Below are positions 6,635-13,612 of a DNA stretch of 24,619 bases, piece by piece. Position 1 is the stretch's first letter; each line of letters begins with the position of its first letter. The notes under the pieces were generated by a model. That model did not search any database, was not told the origin of the DNA, and was given only the letters and a program-made list of their open reading frames with translations. This DNA is from Deltaproteobacteria bacterium. Its GTDB lineage: Bacteria > Desulfobacterota > DSM-4660 > Desulfatiglandales > HGW-15. The DNA is taken from assembly GCA_020342025.1 (NCBI GenBank), contig CP070840.1:2429059-2453677 (forward strand), written 5' to 3'. A program made the translations under genes and the position numbers.

Positions 6635-8314
6635 CTAAATTGTGGCTCGAATGGAACTACGTATGCCTGGAAACCAGCTCTGCGAACCCTCCTCCAAAAT
6701 CTGCTTCGCTTTATCCGTCCCGAGCTCCGTGAGTGCCAGGGCTGCATATTCTCGGAGCGGAGAAACACGAAATCTGGAGATCCAGCCCCCTCTCAGAAGC
6801 GTATCCCGCAGGAACGGGATAGCTTCAGTTTTGCCACATCTGCCCAAGGCCCTGAAACAGGCAGAAAGATGTTCGTCGTCCGTATTGCGATACTTTCGAT
6901 TTCGGAGGTAATCCAGGAGGAGCATTTCTGCGGCCTGACTTCGGCGCGATCCCAGGTACTTTATCAAGAGCTGACGTATAAAGGTGTTGTCGTCATCCAT
7001 GAGAGAGGTGAGTTGGTCGGGAACCCACAGGTCACGGGCCATAATGGCAGAGAGTGCCTGCTTCCGAACCCGTTCCGATGGATAATGAACCATATGGACC
7101 AAAGCCTTGGAGGATTTTTCATCGGTCATACGGCCAAGCAGGGGGACAAGACAGCACACGAGGCCTTCTTCAGCCGTATCTAAGAGCTTTTCAAGAGGCC
7201 TAAAATCTCGGGAGGCGAGTGAAACAATTACCCCTAACAGCATTTTTTGAACCCCGGGAGAGCGCGCTTCGAGCAACCTGGTACCAAGGGCGCCGATAGC
7301 CTTGGGTGGCAAGAGCAGCAGGAATAGTCTGAGTTTTCCAATCTCCGATGCACTCAAAGTGGGCCAGACCTTCTGCAGGGTTCCAAGGAAATCGGGCTCG
7401 CACACCCGCAGAAAAAACTTGTTGATTCGGGAAAGGGCCCATGAGGTGGATTCTTTGCAGCGCATGCGGATTTGGATGAGTCTTTTTAGAATACGAAGCG
7501 CAACGTCGAAATTTTTTCGACCCAGTGCTGTCTGCAGCTCTTCCTCCATGTAGTCCAGGACAACATCGAAATATTCTTCGTCTTTCTGGTCCTTGAGGAT
7601 ATCGGCCAGCATATCCAGAATCTCCTGAGTCGCATCTCGTGCTTCTGCTCTGCGCACCATCTCTTGGAGTGTTTCCACTTCCTCTGTCGTCAATTGGAAA
7701 GAGGACGGCTCCAAGGGAGGCAAATCCCTATCACCGTGGGATCCCGCAGGAGAGGCTTCAGCATCCAGCAGCATCTCCAGAGTCGAGTAGAAGTCTGACA
7801 TTTCTGTCCGCTCTTCTTCTGAATGGGAGAGGGCCACGTCCAGGTCAGCTTCCAGGATCTTGTCATCCGCTTCATATTGAAGGTGAGGCAATTGGGCTTC
7901 CCAGAGTGCCGTAACAATATCGCCCTCCGCCTCGGGCGGGATGGTCCTGTGCTGATTAAGGATCCTGATGAATAGGTCTATTTGCCGGGAATCAATACCC
8001 TGATGAAAAATTAACTTATAGATGGCGTCCCTGAAGAGGGCAAAGGCCAGGTCACCCTCTCTGGGTTCTCCTTGATGCACCACCTCATCGTCAAAGAGAA
8101 TCCGATCTTTCTCCACATGTAAAACAAGCTTTCCCTCCTTATCCAGAAAGGTCTCCAGGTCATGTTGCAGACGTACCAGGGCCGTTTGACAATGGCTGTG
8201 GTCTTCGGGATAGAGGGAGAATTTCTTAAGGGCAAGGAAGAGAGAGGTGACAACGTTTTTAGCCGCCTTCACGGCCTCCTGGGAATACGATTGATTTGAT
8301 GCTGAGGGGTTCAT
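6635..8314 (-). CDS. HEAT-repeat protein, partner of the HD-GYP gene
   Basis: 559 aa, soluble, no signal peptide. Residues ~15-125 (TSLFLALKKFSLYPEDHSHC onward) resemble the N-terminus of the adjacent HD-GYP protein. An acidic linker (~150-215) follows. Residues ~225-555 are helical repeats of HEAT type (for example SSKALVHMVHYPSERVRKQALSAI, LTSLMDDDNTFIRQLLIKYLG, AIPFLRDTLLRGG). HEAT repeats are protein-binding scaffolds; no catalytic motif is visible. The gene is first in a two-gene operon with the HD-GYP gene. Its AGGAG ribosome binding site (about 8328-8333, 13 nt before the ATG) lies in a long-range stem of the leader. A role as scaffold or regulator of its partner is inferred from linkage and the shared N-terminus. 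Confidence 0.8.
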   Translation of the reverse strand: MNPSASNQSYSQEAVKAAKNVVTSLFLALKKFSLYPEDHSHCQTALVRLQHDLETFLDKEGKLVLHVEKDRILFDDEVVHQGEPREGDLAFALFRDAIYKLIFHQGIDSRQIDLFIRILNQHRTIPPEAEGDIVTALWEAQLPHLQYEADDKILEADLDVALSHSEEERTEMSDFYSTLEMLLDAEASPAGSHGDRDLPPLEPSSFQLTTEEVETLQEMVRRAEARDATQEILDMLADILKDQKDEEYFDVVLDYMEEELQTALGRKNFDVALRILKRLIQIRMRCKESTSWALSRINKFFLRVCEPDFLGTLQKVWPTLSASEIGKLRLFLLLLPPKAIGALGTRLLEARSPGVQKMLLGVIVSLASRDFRPLEKLLDTAEEGLVCCLVPLLGRMTDEKSSKALVHMVHYPSERVRKQALSAIMARDLWVPDQLTSLMDDDNTFIRQLLIKYLGSRRSQAAEMLLLDYLRNRKYRNTDDEHLSACFRALGRCGKTEAIPFLRDTLLRGGWISRFRVSPLREYAALALTELGTDKAKQILEEGSQSWFPGIRSSIRATI

Positions 8315-8325
8315 ACAATCAAAAA

Positions 8326-8458
8326 AATCTCCTGGGCTGGTCTCGCTGTGAGCTTACGGTGCGTTCCAATCTGTTTCGCTTCCCAAGTAGCCGTCCACCA
8401 AAGGGGTGGCCGTCGGTGGGTCCGAGTGAAAAGGGCAAGGGCCAGGAGATTGATTTTT
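8326..8458 (-). ncRNA. Structured 5' leader (riboswitch-like) of the HEAT/HD-GYP operon
   Basis: On the minus strand the predicted transcript starts about 6 nt before AATCTCCTGG (8451-8442). That segment pairs perfectly over 10 bp with CCAGGAGATT (8335-8326), closing a ~106-nt domain. The 3' arm contains the AGGAG ribosome binding site of the HEAT gene. Inside lie a CCACC/GGTGG hairpin (8409-8405 with 8399-8395), flanking CCG/CGG pairing, and a small CTC/GAG hairpin near the 3' side. A closing stem at the 5' end that masks the Shine-Dalgarno is typical of translational riboswitches or protein-bound leaders. I do not recognise the class; the c-di-GMP-I core motif is absent. Confidence 0.6.
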
Positions 8459-8463
8459 ATAGT

Positions 8464-8492
8464 ATTTTAGCAAAGTTACGGTTGTGTGTCAA
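8464..8492 (-). promoter_or_regulatory. Sigma-70 type promoter of the HEAT/HD-GYP operon
   Basis: On the minus strand: TTGACA (8492-8487), a 17-bp spacer and TAAAAT (8469-8464). The start point would be near 8458, giving a leader of about 144 nt. Confidence 0.8.
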
Positions 8493-8565
8493 GGTGTGAC
8501 AGGTCATGGTTTGGGGTGGCTTGCTTCGCTCGGGGGTGTTGAGGCAAAGGGGACAGACTCACTGC

Positions 8566-8581
8566 TGGCACCTACGCTGCT
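8566..8581 (+). promoter_or_regulatory. Possible sigma-54 promoter for the HEAGH membrane protein
   Basis: TGGCACCTACGCTGCT keeps the invariant GG and GC dinucleotides at sigma-54 spacing and the full TGGCAC element, but the -12 box is CTGC rather than TTGC. It lies 105 bp before the start codon. A competing sigma-70 candidate is TTGACC (8615-8620) with TAAACT (8638-8643), 17 bp apart. I cannot tell which is used. Confidence 0.3.
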
Positions 8582-8685
8582 GTACGCAAATAACCATCCA
8601 TGGGGGCTTTTGAATTGACCCTCAAACACCATTCTCCTAAACTATTCTAAACAAAAGATAGCGCCTTGATGTCAGGGGAACGAAA

Positions 8686-9453
8686 GTGATTTGTCCAAAG
8701 TGCCATTTTGAACAACCTGAGGGTCACTCAGAATGTCTCAGATGTGGAATTATTTTTGAGAAGTACATATCCTCTAAGAAAGCTCGGACCGAGGAAAGGT
8801 CCAGGTCCCCCCAATCTCCTCCCAAAGCAGAAGAATCCACAGAATTTGAGTTCTTCGCCTGGCTGAGACACCTTCTTTTTTACGCTGAGCCTGATGTGAA
8901 TGTCTTCTATTTTTGCGGAAGGGGGATCCTCTACCTTCTCCTTATCATCTATGGTTTCAAGTATGTCTTTTCATCGGTGGAAATGGCCTACAAGGTCATG
9001 CCCTTTATGCACCTGGTCAATCTACCCTTTCACGAAGCAGGACACATCTTCCTCATCCCCTTTGGACGATTCATGATGTTTCTGGGTGGAACTCTAGGCC
9101 AACTTCTGATGCCTCTTGTTTGCCTGTTTGCTTTCTTGATTGGCGTCCGAAATAATTTCGGTGCATCGGCCTGCTTGTGGTGGTTTGGGCAGAATTTTAT
9201 AGATATTGCCCCTTACATTAATGACGCCAGGGCCCTGAAACTCATACTTCTGGGAGGCGTTACAGGTCGTGAAACGGACGGTCACGACTGGGAAAATATC
9301 TTGCGGACCCTTGGATGGCTGAAGTATGACCACACCCTTGCCAAAATGTCCTATGTGATTGGTATTGTCCTGATCATCACAGCGTTGGCATGGGGCGGGT
9401 ATATTCTCTATTCTCAATATAAGAACGTGGATGAATTCCACAGAATGGCATGA
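8686..9453 (+). CDS. Zinc-ribbon membrane protein with HEAGH metalloprotease-like motif
   Basis: 255 aa, GTG start supported by AGGGGA (8674-8679). The N-terminus is a zinc ribbon, C3-x2-C6...C17-x2-C20, followed by a charged linker. Membrane segments follow (around 75-100, 105-125, 135-155 and 215-240). HEAGH (His116, Glu117, His120) lies in a hydrophobic context, PFHEAGHIFLIPFG, as in M50-type intramembrane metalloproteases. DIAPYINDARAL (Asp180) could give the third zinc ligand. This suggests a membrane-embedded zinc peptidase with a cytoplasmic zinc ribbon, but membership of a defined peptidase family is not certain and the substrate is unknown. The FlK-type thioesterase gene begins within 50 bp, so the two are probably co-transcribed. 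Confidence 0.72.
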   Translation: MICPKCHFEQPEGHSECLRCGIIFEKYISSKKARTEERSRSPQSPPKAEESTEFEFFAWLRHLLFYAEPDVNVFYFCGRGILYLLLIIYGFKYVFSSVEMAYKVMPFMHLVNLPFHEAGHIFLIPFGRFMMFLGGTLGQLLMPLVCLFAFLIGVRNNFGASACLWWFGQNFIDIAPYINDARALKLILLGGVTGRETDGHDWENILRTLGWLKYDHTLAKMSYVIGIVLIITALAWGGYILYSQYKNVDEFHRMA

Positions 9454-9498
9454 TATAAAATGGACCCTTTTCAAGGAGAAACTGACTGGGAGAGAATT

Positions 9499-9897
9499 AT
9501 GGCGGAAATCGAGATCGGGTTGAAGGGTACAGAGGAGATGGTGGTTGAAAAAAAAGACCTGGCGAGTTTTATGGGGAATATGGGTGCGGATGTTCTCTCC
9601 ACACATCGCGTCGTTCTTCTTATGGAGCAGGCTGCTCGCAAGGCCATCGAAGGCCGTGTTCCAGAAGGAAAGATGACCGTGGGCACAGTGATCCATATGA
9701 GACATCTGGCTGCAACGCCTCTGGGCAGAAAGGTCCGCGCAGAGGCGCACCTGAGAGAGATAGATAGAGCCAGGTTGGTTTTTGATGTGGTGGTCTATGA
9801 TGAGTTTGAAAAGATATCAGAGGGCGTAAACGAAAGGTTCGTCGTCTCCGTAGAGAAATTTTTGGGGAAAGTCAAAAGGAAACAAGTAAAGCCTTAA
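9499..9897 (+). CDS. FlK-type hotdog thioesterase
   Basis: 132 aa from ATG 9499, preferred because GGGAG (9488-9492) lies 6 nt before it; an ATG at 9460 in the same frame lacks a ribosome binding site. The sequence follows the fluoroacetyl-CoA thioesterase (FlK) pattern: STHRVVLLMEQAA, then GTVIHMRHLAATPLG. Thr35, Glu43 and His69 reproduce the spacing of the FlK catalytic triad as I recall it (Thr42, Glu50, His76). Proteins of this family are widespread and mostly act on acyl-CoA substrates other than fluoroacetyl-CoA, so a specific fluoroacetate role is not implied. It follows the HEAGH membrane protein closely and converges with the HAD hydrolase gene. Confidence 0.82.
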   Translation: MAEIEIGLKGTEEMVVEKKDLASFMGNMGADVLSTHRVVLLMEQAARKAIEGRVPEGKMTVGTVIHMRHLAATPLGRKVRAEAHLREIDRARLVFDVVVYDEFEKISEGVNERFVVSVEKFLGKVKRKQVKP

Positions 9898-9913
9898 CCT
9901 GCTTCCCCCCTCC

Positions 9914-10663
9914 TCACTTCCCATCTAAGAGGTCGAACAGATCTTGCCATGCGGAAATGACAGGTACACTGCTGTCCACCATTTCGGCGTCAGAGGAAGC
10001 GCGTGAAGAAAGGGGTATGTTCTTATCACGAACATAGGTCATCCACACGGGTTGGAGTCCTGCCTTCAGCGCACCGATGATATCTGGCAGCGGATCATCT
10101 CCCACAAAGAGAATCTGGCCTTTTTTGACACCCAGTTGCTCAACGAGTCGGCGAAAGACTAAGGGATGTGGTTTGCAGTACCCGAGCTCACCGGATATGA
10201 TCAGTACATCGAAGAAAGGGGTCAGCCCCACACTGTCAATGACCGCCTTGGCGGCGGGCGCATGGGTAAAATTGGATAGTAATCCCAGACGGTATCTACC
10301 CTTAAGCGTCCCAAGCATCTCGCTGGTTCCCGGGATAAGCTGGATGTGCTCGGGAAAGGCTGAGAAATAGGCCTCTACGGCCTTTGCGATTATGGGGTCA
10401 TGGGGCGGGACATTGTGGCCCTGGGTCTCCAATGCGGCACTGATCCAGAAGCGATTGTGCGTCTCTTTCCCGTGCTGCCGGGTCTCTTTAATAAGCCGGA
10501 GGGCGGCGTCCCGGTGGGCTTTCTTAAATGCGTCTAATTCAAGAGCGAGACCGCTTTGCTGGAGGCTTTGCGTCAAACGGCCCATGGCATCAATGAGGGC
10601 CTGGGTATCCGCAGTAATCAGTGTGTTGAAGAGGTCAAACCCTATGGCTTTAATATGCTCCAT
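9914..10663 (-). CDS. HAD-superfamily hydrolase
   Basis: 249 aa from the ATG at 10663, chosen because AAGGAAAGG precedes it and the protein then begins just before the first HAD motif; a start at 10711 would add 16 poorly conserved residues. Motif I is GFDLFNTL with nucleophile Asp10. Motif II is LLSNF (Ser130), motif III is CKPHP (Lys164) and motif IV is GDDPLPD (Asp189-Asp190). The region between motifs I and II is a helical cap (C1 type). Such enzymes remove phosphate or halide from small molecules; the substrate cannot be predicted. It is divergent from the FmdE gene and convergent with the thioesterase gene. Confidence 0.85.
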   Translation of the reverse strand: MEHIKAIGFDLFNTLITADTQALIDAMGRLTQSLQQSGLALELDAFKKAHRDAALRLIKETRQHGKETHNRFWISAALETQGHNVPPHDPIIAKAVEAYFSAFPEHIQLIPGTSEMLGTLKGRYRLGLLSNFTHAPAAKAVIDSVGLTPFFDVLIISGELGYCKPHPLVFRRLVEQLGVKKGQILFVGDDPLPDIIGALKAGLQPVWMTYVRDKNIPLSSRASSDAEMVDSSVPVISAWQDLFDLLDGK

Positions 10664-10791
10664 GAGGCCTTTCCTTACCTTAATGGTGCAAGAAAAGCAA
10701 GCCATAGACATTCCCCCCGATGTTCCCTTGCGGTCAGAAACGGGTCATGTTAGTCTTATACCCATCGCAAAAGCGGAAAGGGGGATAGGAT

Positions 10792-11406
10792 ATGACAAAA
10801 TCCGCGGTTAGCGAGGAATTGATTCAGCAGACCATTAGGTTCCACGGGCATTCATGCCCGGGCCTTGCCATTGGGATAAGAGCTTCAGAATTGGCGCTGG
10901 CCACATTGGGCCGCGCCTCGGATGAAGAGATCGTGGCCGTGGTGGAGACAGACATGTGCGGTGTGGACGCTGTTCAATTTCTCGCCGGGTGCACCTTCGG
11001 CAAAGGAAACCTAATCCATTTGGACTACGGGAAAAACGCCTTTACGTTCTATCGCCGCTCAGACGGGGAAGGGTTCCGCATAGTGACAAAGAGAGGGACT
11101 CCCCGAGACCAGGAGAATGAATTAAGTGCCCTGAGAAAGAAAATGCTTAAAGAAAAGCTGACCCCCGAGGAACAGGAGAAGATGGAAAAAGGCAGAGCCG
11201 CGCGGGTAGAGTGGATCATGGATGCAGATCCGGAAGATCTCTTTGAGGTTAAACCCGCACAGGGCCCGATCCCTAAAAAGGCTCGAATATTGCAGAGTCT
11301 CGTTTGCGAAGCCTGTGGCGAGGCAACGATGGAGTCCCGGACACGCCGGTTCCTAGGCCAGACCTTATGCATCCCCTGCTTCGAGGCCATGGAAAAGAGA
11401 GAGTAG
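10792..11406 (+). CDS. FmdE-family protein with C-terminal zinc ribbon
   Basis: 204 aa. The N-terminal FmdE domain shows FHGHSCPGLAIG (His18, His20, Cys22) and TDMCGVDAVQFLAGCTFGKG (Cys56, Cys67). The C-terminus is a zinc ribbon, C172-x2-C175 and C193-x2-C196, joined by a charged helix (~115-150). The name comes from formylmethanofuran dehydrogenase subunit E of methanogens, but FmdE-domain proteins are common in sulfate reducers and fermenters without that enzyme; their role is unclear, with metal or molybdenum-enzyme handling proposed. ATG 10792 follows GGGGATAGG. It heads a set of three closely spaced metal-binding genes (gaps 24 and 30 bp). No formylmethanofuran dehydrogenase genes are nearby. 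Confidence 0.85.
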   Translation: MTKSAVSEELIQQTIRFHGHSCPGLAIGIRASELALATLGRASDEEIVAVVETDMCGVDAVQFLAGCTFGKGNLIHLDYGKNAFTFYRRSDGEGFRIVTKRGTPRDQENELSALRKKMLKEKLTPEEQEKMEKGRAARVEWIMDADPEDLFEVKPAQGPIPKKARILQSLVCEACGEATMESRTRRFLGQTLCIPCFEAMEKRE

Positions 11407-11430
11407 AAGGGGTGAGGAAATGGAGATTCC

Positions 11431-11997
11431 ATGATAGAAGAAGAGATAAATAGGGCGAAGAGGCTTTACGCGCGTTATAGTGAGGCACGGACTAACCAGG
11501 ACGGTTTAGGCGCCCTTTTTGAGATTTATGGAAACGCTGTACGCAAGACGCAAGAGGTCATGGAACGGCTGCGCGTTACAGAAATATGTTCGGTGTGCGC
11601 CTGCGAGGAGTCTGGAAGTTGCTGTTTTCAAGGCGTAGAAGAGTGGTATGACCATATCCTTCTCTTCATGAATCTCGTGTTGGGCAGGCAAATACCAGAA
11701 TTTCGTGAGGTCCCTGGGGGCTGTCTCTTTGTGGGGAGCAGGGGGTGCAAGCTCCTTGCCCGACATTCCTTCTGTGTGAACTATCTCTGTCCCACCCTTA
11801 AGGATTCGATAAAAACAGCTCCTATGGAAACGCTCCTGTCTGTGTCAGGTGACGAGCTATTTCTCGGATGGGAACTTGAACGAGCAGTCCGTCAATGGCT
11901 CCAAGGATCCCCTTTGCTCGCCTCTCCGGGGCGTAGTCCCCAACGGGATGGAGTCGAGGTGGAGGCTTGTGGGTTTATGCCCCTTGTGGCAGGTTGA
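11431..11997 (+). CDS. Cys-rich protein of unknown function, possible metal-cluster protein
   Basis: 188 aa. I do not recognise a precise family. Ten cysteines lie in clear groups: C53-x2-C56-x-C58-x5-C64-C65, then C98, C106, C115 and C120 (SFCVNYLCP), plus one near the C-terminus. The CxxC...CC plus C...C...C layout resembles proteins that hold zinc or an Fe-S cluster, such as the YkgJ/UPF0153 group. The N-terminal third is charged and helical. No signal peptide or membrane segment. It sits between FmdE and a multi-Fe-S protein with short gaps, which suggests a shared metal or redox role. Confidence 0.65.
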   Translation: MIEEEINRAKRLYARYSEARTNQDGLGALFEIYGNAVRKTQEVMERLRVTEICSVCACEESGSCCFQGVEEWYDHILLFMNLVLGRQIPEFREVPGGCLFVGSRGCKLLARHSFCVNYLCPTLKDSIKTAPMETLLSVSGDELFLGWELERAVRQWLQGSPLLASPGRSPQRDGVEVEACGFMPLVAG

Positions 11998-12027
11998 CCA
12001 AATATTTAGGGTGGTAAGGAGGTAGAA

Positions 12028-13116
12028 ATGGCAGAGGAAGTCTATCAGGAGCTGTGTAAGACCATGGCAAGGCGTGGCGGTATGTATCCAGGCATGGAGA
12101 TACCAGAGTTCTATGTGTTGGCCCAGGAGCTATTCACCCCAGAGCAGGCTGCGGTGGCGAATGCCATGCCCCGCGGTTTTAATCCTGCAAGTACCATTGC
12201 GGCTGAAATGGGCAAGCGTGAGGAAGAGGTGGCCCCCATCCTTGAGGAAATGGCAAATAAGGGCCTTTGCAGTGCCGCCAAAATGGGAAAAATGACCTCT
12301 TATGGCGGGCCCCCGTTTGTGCCCGGGATATTTGAATTCCAGTTCATGCGAGGAACGAGCACGGGCAGAGACAAAAAGCTGGCCAGGCTTATACATAACT
12401 ACAAAACGGCCGTTAGCGAGGCCCGGGGTCTTGTGGAGGAGCCATACCCCACCATGCGGGTTATTACGGTGGACAGGGTGATCAAAGCGGGGAACCAGAT
12501 CCACACATACGATCAGGTTGCCTCCTATATTGATAAGTACGAGCCATTGGCCGTGAGTACCTGCTACTGCCGTCATCAAGCAAAGTTGATGGACGATGGG
12601 GACTACTGCGGAAAGCCCACGGGAGTCTGCATGCAGTTCGGCATGGGCGCCCAATTCGTCATCGAGAGGGGTATGGGGGAAAAAGTGAGCAGAGAGGATG
12701 CCTTGGAAATCCTAAGGCAATCAGAGGAGGCCGGCTTGGTCCACTGCAGCACCAATCGGCAAGAGATCGATTTTCTCTGCAACTGTTGCTCTTGTCATTG
12801 TGTGATTCTCAAGCAGGCCCTCTCTCACCCTAAGCCGGGGCAGGCCCTTTCTTCGGGGTTTCAGCCGGTCTGGGACGCGGAAGCGTGCACGGCCTGCGAG
12901 ACCTGCGTGGAACGTTGTCCCATGACAGCCTTGATTATGGGTGTAGATGAGGTGCCGGAAGTGGATCTGGACCGTTGCATTGGATGCGGGGTTTGTGCCA
13001 CGGGCTGTCCATCAGAGGCGATCGAGTTGGAGGAGAGGCCTGGGATTCCGGTGCCCCCTGTTGATCACAAAGCATTAAAGGTGGCCATAAAGGAAAGCCA
13101 GTCACTAAAAGCATAG
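12028..13116 (+). CDS. Multi-[4Fe-4S] protein with two C-terminal ferredoxin motifs
   Basis: 362 aa, strong ribosome binding site (AAGGAGG, 12016-12022). The C-terminus carries two classical clusters: C287-x2-C290-x2-C293-x3-C297P and C317-x2-C320-x2-C323-x3-C327P. Upstream lie CYCRHQAK (C179, C181) with GDYCGKPTGVC, and a dense CNCCSCHC (C251-C258) that may bind another cluster. The N-terminal ~100 residues look like a helix-turn-helix or winged-helix region (LAQELFTPEQAAVANAMPRG, AAEMGKREEEVAPILEEM). Similar proteins occur often in sulfate-reducing and syntrophic deltaproteobacteria. Probably a cytoplasmic electron-transfer protein, possibly redox-sensing; partner unknown. Last gene before a strong terminator. 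Confidence 0.82.
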   Translation: MAEEVYQELCKTMARRGGMYPGMEIPEFYVLAQELFTPEQAAVANAMPRGFNPASTIAAEMGKREEEVAPILEEMANKGLCSAAKMGKMTSYGGPPFVPGIFEFQFMRGTSTGRDKKLARLIHNYKTAVSEARGLVEEPYPTMRVITVDRVIKAGNQIHTYDQVASYIDKYEPLAVSTCYCRHQAKLMDDGDYCGKPTGVCMQFGMGAQFVIERGMGEKVSREDALEILRQSEEAGLVHCSTNRQEIDFLCNCCSCHCVILKQALSHPKPGQALSSGFQPVWDAEACTACETCVERCPMTALIMGVDEVPEVDLDRCIGCGVCATGCPSEAIELEERPGIPVPPVDHKALKVAIKESQSLKA

Positions 13117-13150
13117 GATCCTGAGCCCAAATCGAAGCAGGCGAGGAGAA

Positions 13151-13184
13151 GGGAGATTACCCTTGACAGTAATCTCCCTTTTTT
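13151..13184 (+). terminator. Rho-independent terminator after the Fe-S gene
   Basis: GGGAGATTAC (13151-13160) pairs perfectly over 10 bp with GTAATCTCCC (13169-13178) around an 8-nt loop and is followed by six T residues. Confidence 0.92.
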
Positions 13185-13231
13185 GCCAAGAGTGTAAGCG
13201 ACACAGCCTATCTTTTGTTAAGGAGGATCAA

Positions 13232-13612
13232 ATGAACTGGTTTCTAATTATCGCAGGCGGTTTTGCCGGGCTTGCAACGGTGGGGCACTTTGCGATAGGA
13301 AGTCGGAGTTTCCTTGGGCCCACTTTGCAGGCGTCCTTTGATGAGGTGCCAAAAAAGGTGATGCACTGTCTGTTCCACTATGTTTCTGGGTACCTCATTT
13401 TATCCACCATTTTCCTTTTGGCCATAGGGCTTGGGTTCAAGTTTGGCGGGAACCCGGCGCTTCTGGTCAGGTTTATTGCCCTTAATTATGTCGCTTTCGC
13501 CGTAGCTCAAATAATCATCGCCCTGACTTCCAACATCCAAAACCCCCTGTTCAAATTGTTCCAGTGGATACTCTGGACGCTTATTGCTCTGTTTTCCTGG
13601 ATAGGGACGTAG
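13232..13612 (+). CDS. Small four-helix membrane protein of unknown function
   Basis: 126 aa from ATG 13232, preceded by AAGGAGGA (13220-13227). A longer reading frame from 13163 would start inside the terminator and is rejected. Four hydrophobic stretches (about 3-25, 45-70, 80-100, 105-125) suggest an inner-membrane protein. It contains no known catalytic motif; HF and FHY near helix starts are the only polar signatures. The stop codon abuts the start of the SpmA-SpmB fusion (TAGATG), so the two are translationally coupled and probably work together. Confidence 0.7.
   Translation: MNWFLIIAGGFAGLATVGHFAIGSRSFLGPTLQASFDEVPKKVMHCLFHYVSGYLILSTIFLLAIGLGFKFGGNPALLVRFIALNYVAFAVAQIIIALTSNIQNPLFKLFQWILWTLIALFSWIGT

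Noticed and set aside
8326..8451. Leader as a cobalamin or glutamine riboswitch (AGCGAGACCAGCC, GGAACGC)
   Set aside because: Only short stretches resemble the conserved boxes; order and remaining core elements do not fit, so no class is assigned.
13163..13231. Longer N-terminus of the small membrane protein
   Set aside because: The extension begins inside the terminator stem-loop; the ATG at 13232 has a strong ribosome binding site.
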